In this document: in pieces, positions 34,735 to 42,722 of the stretch
Position numbering within the stretch: position 1 is the stretch's first letter
How the letters are laid out: each line of letters begins with the position of its first letter
Assembly: GCF_003026455.1 (NCBI RefSeq)
Contig: NZ_PYMB01000005.1
Location: 166,669 to 230,668 of the forward strand
DNA: 64,000 bases
Reading direction: 5' to 3'
DNA from: Photobacterium rosenbergii
GTDB taxonomy: Bacteria; Pseudomonadota; Gammaproteobacteria; Enterobacterales; Vibrionaceae
Made by a program: the position numbers and the translations under genes
Notes under the pieces: generated by a model
What the model was told of the DNA's origin: nothing
Databases searched by the model: none
The model's input: only the letters and a program-made list of their open reading frames with translations

Positions 34735-35835
34735 ATGAAAAAGAACCTTATTGCCCTAGCCCTAAGCGGCCTATTAAGCCTTTCCTCGACGTCTATCCTG
34801 GCTGCTGATACTACCTCACAGCAAAGTGTCCAAGCCACTACTGAATACAGCCAGTTTATTACCAAGCGTCAGGTTGTAGACCAACTGCTTGCCGATGCCG
34901 TTACCGCGTTTAAATCTCCAGCCCGTATTTCCCATGCTGGGTTTACCGCCAAAATGCCAAGTAACATGGAGGTTGTCACCAACCGCCTGCTTGAAGCCTA
35001 CCAGCTAGAACCCTACCGTACAGATTTGCTGATCTCCGCGGCTAATGCCCAGATCTACAACAAAAACGTTGATCGCGCGATTGAGTTGTTCGAACAGGTT
35101 CTGACTGTTGCACCTCAGGATGTCGATGCTCATGCCTACCTTGCGGTATGGCAACAATTCAAAGGCAACACCGAGGCATCTCTTGAGCATATGAACACGC
35201 TCAAAACACTCAATGCCGGACGTGCCGCCGACATCCAACGTATCTTCGATACCGTGAACCGCATTGTGGCAACACCACTGAAAGAAAAACAAGATAAAGC
35301 CTACGAAGGCAACACGGCGATTGTTACCCTAGGTTATGCCCTAAACCCAGACGGCAGCATGCACGATATTCTGGTCCAGCGCCTTGAAATGACATTGGCA
35401 ATGGCCAAGGCCCAACCGGATTCGTTGATTGTGCTGACCGGTGGCGTGCCTCGTAACCACAAAACCGAAGGCAAGCTGATGGCTGACTGGCTGGTTGAAA
35501 AAGGCATTGCCCGCGACCGCATTATCGAAGACAACTACGCCCGCAGCACAGTAGAGAACGCGCTTTACAGTAGCTACGCCTTAGCCCGCCATGATATCGA
35601 CCACGCGACAATCATCAGCTCGGCAAGCCACGTCCGTCGAGGTCAGTCTCTGTTCGAGATCGCTTCTTGGCAAACAGGTCCGACAGACATTACGTTCGAC
35701 ACCGTTTCAGCTGCCGACAAACCTTTGGAAGGGCTCAAAGTGCCATCTGAAGGCGAACTGCTAGGCATCTACCGCGATGCATTGCGTACCTATGGTATGT
35801 GGAGCTACCGTTCTTACCCACTTGAGCAGCGCTAA
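34735..35835 (+). CDS. exported YdcF/SanA-family (DUF218) protein with TPR-like N-terminus
   Basis: A 366-residue protein with a Sec signal peptide (ending ILAAD). Residues about 75-165 form TPR-like helical pairs (VTNRLLEAYQLEPYRTDLLI, DRAIELFEQVLTVAPQDVDAHAYLAVW is spread over about 25 residues). From about 195 onward is a DUF218/YdcF domain: AIVTLGYALNPDGS, LIVLTGGVPRNHKTEG, DNYARSTVENALYS and IISSASHVRRG. The family includes ElyC and SanA, envelope proteins linked to peptidoglycan or lipid-carrier metabolism. The exact reaction is unknown. A terminator follows at 35871-35890. Confidence 0.8.
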   Translation: MKKNLIALALSGLLSLSSTSILAADTTSQQSVQATTEYSQFITKRQVVDQLLADAVTAFKSPARISHAGFTAKMPSNMEVVTNRLLEAYQLEPYRTDLLISAANAQIYNKNVDRAIELFEQVLTVAPQDVDAHAYLAVWQQFKGNTEASLEHMNTLKTLNAGRAADIQRIFDTVNRIVATPLKEKQDKAYEGNTAIVTLGYALNPDGSMHDILVQRLEMTLAMAKAQPDSLIVLTGGVPRNHKTEGKLMADWLVEKGIARDRIIEDNYARSTVENALYSSYALARHDIDHATIISSASHVRRGQSLFEIASWQTGPTDITFDTVSAADKPLEGLKVPSEGELLGIYRDALRTYGMWSYRSYPLEQR

Positions 35836-35870
35836 GCCAGAGGGTAAAGCAAAAAAAAATTCTTCAACCA

Positions 35871-35893
35871 AGGCAGCCATATGGCTGCCTTTT
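35871..35893 (+). terminator. rho-independent terminator
   Basis: AGGCAGCC / GGCTGCCT around ATAT, followed by TTT. It closes the YdcF-family gene. Confidence 0.7.
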
Positions 35894-35945
35894 CTGTTCA
35901 ATCATCGGAAACATGATCAAGGTGGTTATCCTTTCAACAACACCA

Positions 35946-36509
35946 TCATTTCACCATCCGCTCCAGCGCCTGCATATAAAAGCCCAGAGGTCCAGCCATC
36001 ATATCGACCTTGAGTTCATCGCCAGCCTGGCAGCTCATCGCCAAGGCATAGCCGTGAAGGTAGTCCGCCAACATCGACAAGGCATTGTTTCGCAGCTCGT
36101 CATCCAATGGCAGCCCAGCTGTCGCCAAATCAAAACGCTCAGTGAAAACCGCAGCCGGACCGTGGGAGGTCATGCCGAGCAAAGTCTCCAGCAATCCTGG
36201 GTATTGCGCCAAAAGATTGAGGTAACTGTGGCACAGCTTGGCTAACTCCTGTTGCCAGTTACCATTGGGAACTGGGCTGTATAGCTTCTTAACCAGTGAA
36301 ACCGTTACTGCTTCCAGCAAAGCCTGCTTGTTGGCGAAATAGTAATAAATCGCCATAGGATCGACGTCAAGACTGGCAGCCAACTTACGAATACTGGGGA
36401 TCTTTCCCTCTTTTGCCATCAAGGCGTTAGCGCATTCAATGATCCGCTCTTTGCTCAGCGCCACCGACGCTGCTGCGGGCCTTCCCCGTTTTTTACCCTT
36501 GACAGTCAT
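35946..36509 (-). CDS. TetR-family transcriptional regulator
   Basis: A 187-residue repressor. The HTH spans about residues 20-60 (ERIIECANALMAKEG, IRKLAASLDVDPMAIYYYFANKQALLEAV). A C-terminal ligand domain follows, of the type that begins LYSPVPNGNWQQELAKLCHSYLNLL. The N-terminal KGKKRGRPAAA is a basic arm. It is divergent from the dihydrofolate-reductase-like gene, and the 110-base gap holds a perfect palindrome (36536-36552), so it probably represses that gene and itself. The inducer is unknown. Confidence 0.82.
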   Translation of the reverse strand: MTVKGKKRGRPAAASVALSKERIIECANALMAKEGKIPSIRKLAASLDVDPMAIYYYFANKQALLEAVTVSLVKKLYSPVPNGNWQQELAKLCHSYLNLLAQYPGLLETLLGMTSHGPAAVFTERFDLATAGLPLDDELRNNALSMLADYLHGYALAMSCQAGDELKVDMMAGPLGFYMQALERMVK

Positions 36510-36535
36510 TCTCTGATCTCTTTAAACTTCGCATT

Positions 36536-36552
36536 ATTCTACATTGTAGAAT
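36536..36552. promoter_or_regulatory. TetR-type operator palindrome
   Basis: ATTCTACA-T-TGTAGAAT, perfect 8-bp arms around one base, located between the divergent TetR and reductase genes, 27 bases upstream of the TetR start. Confidence 0.6.
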
Positions 36553-36619
36553 ATTATAACTTAAACCCTGACGGCCTTCCACGCCAAGTCCAATTACAAC
36601 CTCATGTTAGGAGCTCACC

Positions 36620-37150
36620 ATGGCAAATATTGTCTACATCGCAACCAGTCTTGATGGCTACATCGCCGATAAGAACGGTAATTTGGATTGGCTACACAGT
36701 ATCCCTAACCCTGAGGGTAACGATTTTGGTTTTGCTGATTTCATGGACCGAGTGGATGCACTGGTGATGGGGCGTAATACCTTCGAGACGGTATGTGGTT
36801 TTGACTGTGAATGGCCATACAGCAAACCGGTATTTGTCATCAGCAACAGCCTAAAGACAATTCCCAATGACTACAAAGACAAGGCGTTTTTGGTCAACGG
36901 CGAACTAAAGAACATTCTTACCGAGCTCAACAGCAAAGGCTTCAACGAGCTGTATATCGATGGCGGAAAAACAGTGCAGAGCTTTATGGCTGAGGGGTTG
37001 ATTGATGAAATGATTATAACCACTATCCCGGTAATTCTAGGCGGTGGAACACCTTTATTTGGCGAAACAGCATCACCAGTGAACTTTGTACTTAAACACA
37101 GTGAGGTGCTACTGGATGCCATAGTTAAAAATCATTACTCTCGAGTTTAG
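36620..37150 (+). CDS. dihydrofolate reductase family protein (RibD C-terminal-like)
   Basis: A 176-residue protein with the RibD_C/DHFR-like fold. The N-terminus is IVYIATSLDGYIADKNGNLDWL, with a mid region DALVMGRNTFETV and GFNELYIDGGKTVQSFMAEGLIDEMIITTIPVIL split over residues about 113-146, then GGGTPLF. The group (YwjB/YyaP-like) binds NADPH, but true dihydrofolate reductase activity is not established. The start has AGGAG six bases upstream. It is divergent from a TetR repressor, an arrangement that suggests inducible detoxification or reduction of a small molecule. Confidence 0.8.
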   Translation: MANIVYIATSLDGYIADKNGNLDWLHSIPNPEGNDFGFADFMDRVDALVMGRNTFETVCGFDCEWPYSKPVFVISNSLKTIPNDYKDKAFLVNGELKNILTELNSKGFNELYIDGGKTVQSFMAEGLIDEMIITTIPVILGGGTPLFGETASPVNFVLKHSEVLLDAIVKNHYSRV

Positions 37151-37154
37151 TGTT

Positions 37155-37289
37155 TTATTTTTTCTTTTTCAAAGCACAGAGTAATATTTTAAGCTCACCG
37201 ACAGTTAAAGCAGGTATCGTTACCTTAGTGTTTACAGAGACGCTACCTGTTATTTCATCGGCAAGTTGATTAATTTCTTTATCAGTCAT
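37155..37289 (-). CDS. small protein (44 aa), third member of a mini-operon
   Basis: The preferred start is MTDKEINQLADEI, with AAAGGTG seven bases upstream; the frame stays open 17 codons further, but that stretch overlaps a hairpin. The protein ends in ELKILLCALKKKK, a short amphipathic helix with a lysine tail. No family is recognised. It follows an HPF-like gene on the same strand, separated by the hairpin at 37307-37335. Confidence 0.5.
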   Translation of the reverse strand: MTDKEINQLADEITGSVSVNTKVTIPALTVGELKILLCALKKKK

Positions 37290-37306
37290 ATTTATCACCT
37301 TTGTAA

Positions 37307-37335
37307 TAAAGCCGGCTATTACAAGTCCGGCTTTA
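37307..37335 (-). terminator. hairpin between the HPF-like gene and the 44-aa gene
   Basis: TAAAGCCGG / CCGGCTTTA, a perfect 9-bp stem with an 11-base loop. It sits directly after the HPF-like stop and directly before the ribosome-binding site of the small gene. It may partly terminate transcription or occlude translation. Confidence 0.5.
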
Positions 37336-37348
37336 TACATTGATAGTA

Positions 37349-37729
37349 TTAGTAAACAACATGCTCAGCGGCTAACATCCCGTAGTTAAAATCACTTTTT
37401 TGCTCTTCCTCACTTATTTCAACTCCAGCATCCATTGGAAAATCAACCTGATGGCGCGCCGCTATAAGTTGGGTTTTCTGTTTTTCAGCCTGGTGTGCCA
37501 ATCCCTTGAAACAACGGTTGCAGGCTAGTTGGAAATTGATCCCTTTCTGTTTACTGAAGAAGTCCGGGCTTGAAGCCTCAACCGTAATCTCTTTAGTTTT
37601 TCGGTCCAAAGCCACATGTACCTTGAGGTCATTAGCAAGCTGGAACTTATTCATTAGCTTACCCGATTGATAAACAATGGATGCTTTCATTGAATCAGTA
37701 ATGGAAATGTTGTTGTTGGTAATATGCAC
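37349..37729 (-). CDS. HPF/RaiA-like ribosome hibernation factor, divergent
   Basis: 126 residues. The pattern MHITNNNISITDSMKASIVYQSGKL at the N-terminus, LKVHVALDRKTKEITVEASS in the middle and NRCFKGLAHQAEKQKTQL matches the strand-helix-strand-strand-strand-helix order of HPF and RaiA. These proteins bind the small ribosomal subunit in stationary phase. The last 30 residues are acidic (EISEEEQKSD), unlike classic HPF but reminiscent of the RaiA tail. The sequence is diverged and two Cys are present (in ACNRC). It is flanked by two small open frames on the same strand. The call is from pattern only. Confidence 0.5.
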   Translation of the reverse strand: MHITNNNISITDSMKASIVYQSGKLMNKFQLANDLKVHVALDRKTKEITVEASSPDFFSKQKGINFQLACNRCFKGLAHQAEKQKTQLIAARHQVDFPMDAGVEISEEEQKSDFNYGMLAAEHVVY

Positions 37730-37746
37730 ATCATTTTCCTCAAAGA

Positions 37747-37905
37747 TTATTTTTCTTGGGCAGTAAATTTAACTTCCATCCCTTTATACTTAATGGAGGT
37801 TACAGAATATGATGATTTTAATTCCTTCATCATAATATTATCCCGACATGAAGACATATAAATAGTCGTCTTTATTCTTTGTCTAAAATTATTATTCTTC
37901 GGCAT
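37747..37905 (-). CDS. candidate small basic protein (52 aa)
   Basis: A 52-codon frame starting MPKNNNFRQRIKTTIYMSS and ending GMEVKFTAQEK. It ends 17 bases before the HPF-like start on the same strand. The Shine-Dalgarno is weak (GAG nine bases upstream); an internal MMKELKSSYS start is possible. It is basic, AT-rich and not recognised. It is supported mainly by its position in a tight small-gene series. Confidence 0.35.
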   Translation of the reverse strand: MPKNNNFRQRIKTTIYMSSCRDNIMMKELKSSYSVTSIKYKGMEVKFTAQEK

Positions 37906-38090
37906 GTCTTAATCTCTATTTATTTGGCTTAACTTCAATGTATCACCGTGGATTACCGCGTATATAGCTAAGTTTGGCATCATACGTTTCAATTTTGGTG
38001 GGAACTTTATTATTTATGATAGCGCCAGAAAACAAAGAAAAATAATGTTATTAAGCAACTTGTTTATTTACCCATTAAATATAAAATCAA

Positions 38091-38117
38091 AAAAAGCAGC
38101 CTAAATTGCTGCTTTTT
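38091..38117 (-). terminator. terminator of the MDR oxidoreductase gene
   Basis: AAAGCAGC / GCTGCTTT with loop CTAAATT, with A-run and T-run on the two sides. It lies 32 bases beyond the leftward oxidoreductase stop. Confidence 0.75.
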
Positions 38118-38148
38118 CTTATTTATTTTCTAATTGTCTTTATCGGAA

Positions 38149-39129
38149 TTACATCCTAACGACCACTTTGCCCAGTGTGCGCTGTTCGCGAATCGCTTTA
38201 AGCTCATCCCCGACTTGATCAAGTGTGATGACTTTCAGCTGGGGAACCAGCACCTCACCTTCTTCCAGCAGTGTCGAGAATGCCTCACCGGCCCGGACTA
38301 AATCTCGCTGTGCCTTTTCACCATTGCGGTGACCAGAGCCCAGGCTCAGCTGGTGAAAGCTCAACCCTTTCATAAAGGCATCCGGGTAAGCATCCGGACG
38401 TACTGTCGACACCAGTTCGACCATTTCCCCTTCATAGCCCAAGCAGCTAGCGGCAATGATATCGTTGTCGCCACCGACACAGTCCAACGCTATAGGTACA
38501 CCAATCCCCTCAGTGATGGCCATCACCTGCTCGATAATGTCTTGGCTGCGGTAATCGATAATATGGGTCGCCCCCAAAGAATGGACATAGTTGTGCTTCG
38601 CCTGTGAAGCGGTAGTGATAATCGTGCCGATACCCATGGATTTAGCGAGCTGGATGGCAAAACCACCCACGCCTCCTGCCCCGCCCAAAATCAAAATAGC
38701 ATCATGATCTTTGGCATGCAGTTTATCGACCAAGGCACGGTACGCTGTCCAACCAGCACACGGGCTTGCAGCAGCTACCTCGGCAGAGACCTCGGGATGG
38801 GCAACCAAAGTACGGCAATCTTGCACCGCATACTCGGCAAACGCACCATGCGGGCGGAACATATCGCCATGATAGAGCACCTTGTCACCAACCTGCCACT
38901 GGGTAACTTCCTCACCAACAGCAACAATTTCCCCAGAGACATCTAGCCCAGGAACCCAATTGTCGTTCATGCCCGGTGCGGCCGACTGCCAAAGGTGTAT
39001 CTTCGAATCGACCGGGTTCAAGCCGGCGGCGAAAACTTTCACCACTACATCAAAGCCTGTTGCCTCGGGCTGAGGGAGTTCTGCCATAACAAATTGATCA
39101 TCGTCGGCATGATAGGTCAGTGCTTTCAT
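38149..39129 (-). CDS. MDR-family zinc-less alcohol dehydrogenase / quinone oxidoreductase
   Basis: 326 residues from MKALTYHADDDQF (AAGGA five bases upstream); a longer frame from 39195 lacks homology. The N-terminal GroES-like domain includes EVVVKVFAAGLNPVDSK-type residues (FDVVVKVFAAGLNPVDSK). The Rossmann part has ILGGAGGVGGFAIQLAKSMG, the NADPH-binding loop of the quinone-reductase branch. Zinc-ligand Cys/His clusters are absent, so it should be a zinc-independent NADPH-dependent reductase of quinones or enones. A LysR-like relic lies just upstream on the other strand, perhaps the remains of its former regulator. Confidence 0.85.
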   Translation of the reverse strand: MKALTYHADDDQFVMAELPQPEATGFDVVVKVFAAGLNPVDSKIHLWQSAAPGMNDNWVPGLDVSGEIVAVGEEVTQWQVGDKVLYHGDMFRPHGAFAEYAVQDCRTLVAHPEVSAEVAAASPCAGWTAYRALVDKLHAKDHDAILILGGAGGVGGFAIQLAKSMGIGTIITTASQAKHNYVHSLGATHIIDYRSQDIIEQVMAITEGIGVPIALDCVGGDNDIIAASCLGYEGEMVELVSTVRPDAYPDAFMKGLSFHQLSLGSGHRNGEKAQRDLVRAGEAFSTLLEEGEVLVPQLKVITLDQVGDELKAIREQRTLGKVVVRM

Positions 39130-39196
39130 CATTATCCTTTGTCCACTGCTGGTTTCATTGCTAATAGCTTTAGCGCAGAGCGCTATTTCATGCAAT

Positions 39197-39331
39197 GTCC
39201 CGAAGCAATATCAACAAAATAATCTGCTTTATGGACTGACCCTGTACTACCCGACCCAGCTAGAAAATGACAGGACGATTGGCCAATTCGTAGATTGGTT
39301 CAGCGATTATGCCAAGCAATATATGGACTAA
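39197..39331 (+). pseudogene. relic of a LysR-type regulator, C-terminal end only
   Basis: A 44-codon open stretch reads VPKQYQQNNLLYGLTLYYP and ends QFVDWFSDYAKQYMD before a stop. This resembles the last strand and helix of LysR effector domains (hydrophobic strand, YP-x, then FVDWF). No start codon, DNA-binding domain or upstream homologous frame is present. It sits divergently upstream of the MDR oxidoreductase, the typical place for a LysR regulator, so a deletion is likely. Confidence 0.4.
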
Positions 39332-39333
39332 GA

Positions 39334-40071
39334 CTAAGCCCTGACTTTGAATTCAAAGTTATAGAAATCGCTGCGGCAGATGGCCGAGCCATATTCCAGC
39401 ACCCGGCCCTTGCTATCCTGGCTTTTGAGGATAATTTTCATCAGTGGGGAGCCCGGCGGGATCTCCAGCATCCTTTCTTCTTCGGGGCTTGGGGTATAAA
39501 TGCTGAGTGAATAATCCTGATCGTAAGGTTTAATCCCCTGCTCGCGCCAATGGGCATACAATGAGCCCTCGAGTAAATCAGGCCGGGGCAAGAAACACTC
39601 AGGGATATACATGGTTTCGATAGAGACCGGCATTCCGTCTACCAACCGGACCCGCTTGATCTTCGAAATCATAGCCCCTTCAGCAAGGTCTAATTCGCTG
39701 GCGATGGACGACGGGGCTGCCACCAACTCTCTGGTCAACCAACGGTTGGATACCTCGCCTTTACGCTGAAGCTGAGATGAAAAGCCTCCGCCGGACAGAT
39801 TGTAATGGACTGGTAAATTCACCAAGGTCCCTTTTCCGTGCTTTTTCACTACCACGCCCTGCTCATGCAGCAAGGCCAAGGCCTTAACGACAGTCACCCG
39901 GGAAACCCCAAGCGCCATGGACATCTTACGCTCGGAAGGTAATGCAGTGCCATGGGTAAGCAATTTATCTGCTATCGCTTTTTCAATGGCCTGTTGAAGC
40001 TGCAGATACAAAGGGGTTGAGACGCTGGCATCCAATGCCTCTTTCATCTGCGCAAGAAGTTGCTGTTCCAA
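39334..40071 (-). CDS. GntR/HutC-family regulator with UTRA domain (YegW-like)
   Basis: A 245-residue regulator. The wHTH at about residues 18-85 includes LLTHGTALPSERKMSMALGVSR and VTVVKALALLHEQGVVVKKHGKGTLV split across residues 57-82. A UTRA effector domain follows (about 105-242) with SIETMYIPECFLPRP and LEYGSAICRSDFYNFEF. It is divergent from the ADP-ribosylglycohydrolase/transporter/PfkB operon. E. coli yegW occupies the same position beside yegUV. A direct-repeat element at 40171-40190, overlapping a possible promoter, is a candidate binding site. The ligand is likely a nucleoside- or ribosyl-related metabolite, by context. Confidence 0.82.
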   Translation of the reverse strand: MEQQLLAQMKEALDASVSTPLYLQLQQAIEKAIADKLLTHGTALPSERKMSMALGVSRVTVVKALALLHEQGVVVKKHGKGTLVNLPVHYNLSGGGFSSQLQRKGEVSNRWLTRELVAAPSSIASELDLAEGAMISKIKRVRLVDGMPVSIETMYIPECFLPRPDLLEGSLYAHWREQGIKPYDQDYSLSIYTPSPEEERMLEIPPGSPLMKIILKSQDSKGRVLEYGSAICRSDFYNFEFKVRA

Positions 40072-40170
40072 ACCATACCGCCTAAATCAAAATGCTGACA
40101 TAACTAAAATCATTAGGATAGTACCAAAGTGTGAGGCCTAAATCACATTGGTGACCAAAAGGAATTCAAC

Positions 40171-40198
40171 TGGACTTAAAGTGGACTTATCATACTAT
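40171..40198 (+). promoter_or_regulatory. candidate promoter and tandem operator of the yegU-like operon
   Basis: TGGACTTA occurs at 40171-40178 and again at 40182-40189, 11 bp apart, forming TGGACTTAAAGTGGACTTAT. The first TGGACT could serve as -35, with TACTAT at 40193-40198 as -10 and a 16-base spacer. A near copy (18 of 20) lies inside the downstream gene at 40889-40908 on the opposite strand. Confidence 0.45.
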
Positions 40199-40239
40199 GC
40201 AAAGTCTATTCATTACCGCGATATTCCGGAGAAAACACC

Positions 40240-41265
40240 ATGAGCCACACAGGTCAACCACCAATGGCATCGACTGAAAACCGCATTTTAGGCTGCCTAT
40301 ACGGTCAGGCTATCGGCGACGCAATGGGTATGCCGTCTGAACTGTGGACCAAAAATAAGGTTGTCGACTATTTTGGCTGGATTGATGACTTCCTGCCGGG
40401 TCCTGAAGAAAACATCGCCGCCAATGAGTTCAGCGCTGGTGAGTTTACCGATGATACCAGCCAGTGCGTTGCCTTAATGGACGCGGTTATCGAGGCCAAC
40501 GGCAAACTAGAGCCACTGTTGATTGCCAAGCACATCATGATATGGGCAAAAAGAATTAATGCCTTTGAAAAAAACATCCTTGGCCCGACATCAAAAGCGG
40601 CACTTACAGCGATAGATCAAGGCCGCTCTGTTGAAGATATTGAAGCCAACGGTGTAACCAATGGCTCCGCTATGCGTGTTTCCCCGGTCGGTTGCCTGTT
40701 ACCAACCGACGACAAACAAGCGTTTATCGAGGGCATCCGTCTTTCGTGCCTTCCGACCCACAAATCCGATGTTGCCATTGCCGGCGCAGCCGTCGTGGGT
40801 TGGGCGATCAGCAGGGCAATAGAAGGGGCGCCATGGCACCTAATCAAAGACGAAATCATTAGCCTTGCCAACGATACCCAGCGCCAGCATGAGTCCACTT
40901 TCAGTCCACTTCTCGGAAAAAGAATCAAGTACGCCCTGTATGTGGTTGAAAGCCAACATGAACCTAAACAAGCCCTCAATGACCTTTATGAAATGGTTGG
41001 CTCGGGAATGGATATCATCGAGTCGATCCCTAGCGCTATCGCTCTTGTCGAGCTGGCCGGTACCCAGCCGATGCGCTGTGCCGAGCTTGCAGCTAACTTA
41101 GGCGGTGACACCGACACTATCGGCGCCATGGCGACAGCCATTTGCGGCGCACTCAATGGTATCGATGCCTTCGCCCCACAGCATATCGCATTGATTAACA
41201 GTGCTAACCAGATTGATTTTGCGCCATATGCCAACGCCCTGGCCACTTTCCGCCACGGCCAATAA
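40240..41265 (+). CDS. ADP-ribosylglycohydrolase family protein (YegU-like)
   Basis: A 341-residue all-helical DraG/ARH-type hydrolase. The metal-site motifs are intact: TDDT at residues 70-73 (GEFTDDTSQCVAL) and GGDTDTIG at 288-295. ILGCLYGQAIGDAMGMPSE is the usual N-terminal region. Members remove ADP-ribose from proteins, or hydrolyse related N-glycosidic bonds on small molecules. In this operon, with a NCS1 transporter and PfkB kinase, a small-molecule nucleoside or ribosyl substrate is more likely than a protein. GGAG lies eight bases before the ATG. A copy of the promoter element is embedded at 40889-40908. Confidence 0.85.
   Translation: MSHTGQPPMASTENRILGCLYGQAIGDAMGMPSELWTKNKVVDYFGWIDDFLPGPEENIAANEFSAGEFTDDTSQCVALMDAVIEANGKLEPLLIAKHIMIWAKRINAFEKNILGPTSKAALTAIDQGRSVEDIEANGVTNGSAMRVSPVGCLLPTDDKQAFIEGIRLSCLPTHKSDVAIAGAAVVGWAISRAIEGAPWHLIKDEIISLANDTQRQHESTFSPLLGKRIKYALYVVESQHEPKQALNDLYEMVGSGMDIIESIPSAIALVELAGTQPMRCAELAANLGGDTDTIGAMATAICGALNGIDAFAPQHIALINSANQIDFAPYANALATFRHGQ
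40889..40908 (-). promoter_or_regulatory. intragenic copy of the 20-bp operator-like element
   Basis: On the minus strand the sequence reads TGGACTGAAAGTGGACTCAT, matching 18 of 20 bases of the promoter element at 40171-40190, with the same 11-bp repeat spacing. It lies within the ADP-ribosylglycohydrolase coding region and could be an auxiliary repressor site. Confidence 0.35.
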
Positions 41266-41306
41266 ACCGATTGGAACCATCAAGACTTCACACTAAGGAC
41301 TGCAGC

Positions 41307-42713
41307 ATGAGTAACAAAGATGTACTAACCGGGCAAGCCCCAAGCAACGCCCCCAGCCAAGATGCCAGTATCGAAGAGCTTGGCATTGCCAAGGTGCCAA
41401 CCAGTCAGCAGACCAAAAAGCCTGCTGAGCTGTTCTTTGTCTGGTGTGCCGCTAACATCGGTATCCTAGGCGTGGTCTATGGCGCAATTATCGTGTCTTT
41501 CGGCCTCTCTTTTTTCCAATCACTGTTGGCGGCTATTGTTGGTGTTGCCTCATTTTCATTGGTCGGCATGTCCAGCATTGCGGGTAAAATTGGCCGTACC
41601 ACGACTCTGACCCTTTCCCGTTCTAGCTTTGGTAAAAAAGGCAACATTGCCCCTACCTCATTTTGCTGGATCAACCTCATGGGCTGGGAAGCGGTCAACA
41701 TTATTACCGGTACCCTAACCCTGGTTGCCCTGTTTGCTGCCTTGGGTTTTGCCGAAACCACCATGACAACCGTTATTTCTTTGATCCTTTTTGGTGGACT
41801 GACAGTGCTGGTAAGCATGCTGGGGCAGAACACGGTATTGATGATGCAAAAGTGGATCACCCGTACTTTCGGGGCAATGACCTTGTTTGTGGTCCTCTAC
41901 CTGATGGCAACAGCTGATTGGGAAACCATCATGGCCCTACCTTCCGGTAGTTGGATCACCGGCTTCCTGCCAGCTGTTTCTATCATCGCTGCAGGTACCG
42001 GGATCAGCTGGGCCATCGCCGGCGCAGACTACAGCCGTGACCAAAGCCCATCATCAAGCCACCGTGGTATTTTCAACTCCGTGGTTGGCGGCGCTGCACT
42101 TCCGCTCATCATGCTGATGCTGACAGGTATCTTGCTGACCGCCCAAATTCCGGATCTGGCGTCACACGAAAACCCAATTTCAGCCATTGGTCGCCTGCTG
42201 CCATCATGGATGGCGGTCCCTTATCTGGCCGCAGCCGTTGCAGGTATTGTTACCATTGCGGTTCTGAGCCTCTACTCTGCAAGCCTCAACCTGCTAAGCA
42301 TGGGGATCAAACTCAAGCAGCGCACTGCCGTTGCTCTGGATGCAGTTCTGGTGCTAGGTGTCGCCCTGTACGTGCTGTTTGTTTCCGGTGACTTCCTAGG
42401 ACCGTTTATTTCCTTCCTGATTTTCTGTGGCGTTTTCCTAGCCGCTTGGGCAGCTATCTTCATGACCGACTTCTTCACCAAGCATCGCCACTCAGGCTAC
42501 AGCGACGAGGAATTGTTCGGCGATACCGGTACCAATAAACCGACTCTGGCATGCTGGGTGGTAGGTTCACTGGCCGGCTTGATGGTGTCCAATACCGGTT
42601 TCATCGACGGCCCGTTTGCTGTCGGTATTTTTGCCGATTCCAGCCTTGGCTTGTTCGTCTCCTTCTTGGTCAGTATGGTGTTGTACCGCATCATCCTCAA
42701 GAAGAACGCATAA
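41307..42713 (+). CDS. NCS1-family (cytosine/purine/allantoin) permease
   Basis: A 468-residue inner-membrane transporter starting MSNKDVLTG (an upstream ATG at 41271 is less likely). About 12 helices. The first contains FFVWCAANIGILGVVYGAIIVSFG, the substrate-site region of CodB-like proteins, spanning residues about 39-62. GMSSIAGKIGRTTTLTLSRSSFG and ISWAIAGADYSRDQ are further family signatures. It likely brings in a nucleobase- or nucleoside-like compound. In E. coli the equivalent place is taken by YegT, an MFS nucleoside-type transporter, so this operon uses an unrelated carrier. It lies between the hydrolase and kinase genes. Confidence 0.85.
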   Translation: MSNKDVLTGQAPSNAPSQDASIEELGIAKVPTSQQTKKPAELFFVWCAANIGILGVVYGAIIVSFGLSFFQSLLAAIVGVASFSLVGMSSIAGKIGRTTTLTLSRSSFGKKGNIAPTSFCWINLMGWEAVNIITGTLTLVALFAALGFAETTMTTVISLILFGGLTVLVSMLGQNTVLMMQKWITRTFGAMTLFVVLYLMATADWETIMALPSGSWITGFLPAVSIIAAGTGISWAIAGADYSRDQSPSSSHRGIFNSVVGGAALPLIMLMLTGILLTAQIPDLASHENPISAIGRLLPSWMAVPYLAAAVAGIVTIAVLSLYSASLNLLSMGIKLKQRTAVALDAVLVLGVALYVLFVSGDFLGPFISFLIFCGVFLAAWAAIFMTDFFTKHRHSGYSDEELFGDTGTNKPTLACWVVGSLAGLMVSNTGFIDGPFAVGIFADSSLGLFVSFLVSMVLYRIILKKNA

Positions 42714-42722
42714 GGTAGCGCT

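Noticed and set aside
40130..40147. TGTGA and TCACA halves upstream of the ADP-ribosylglycohydrolase gene
   Set aside because: The halves are 8 bases apart; CRP needs 6, so I do not call a CRP site.
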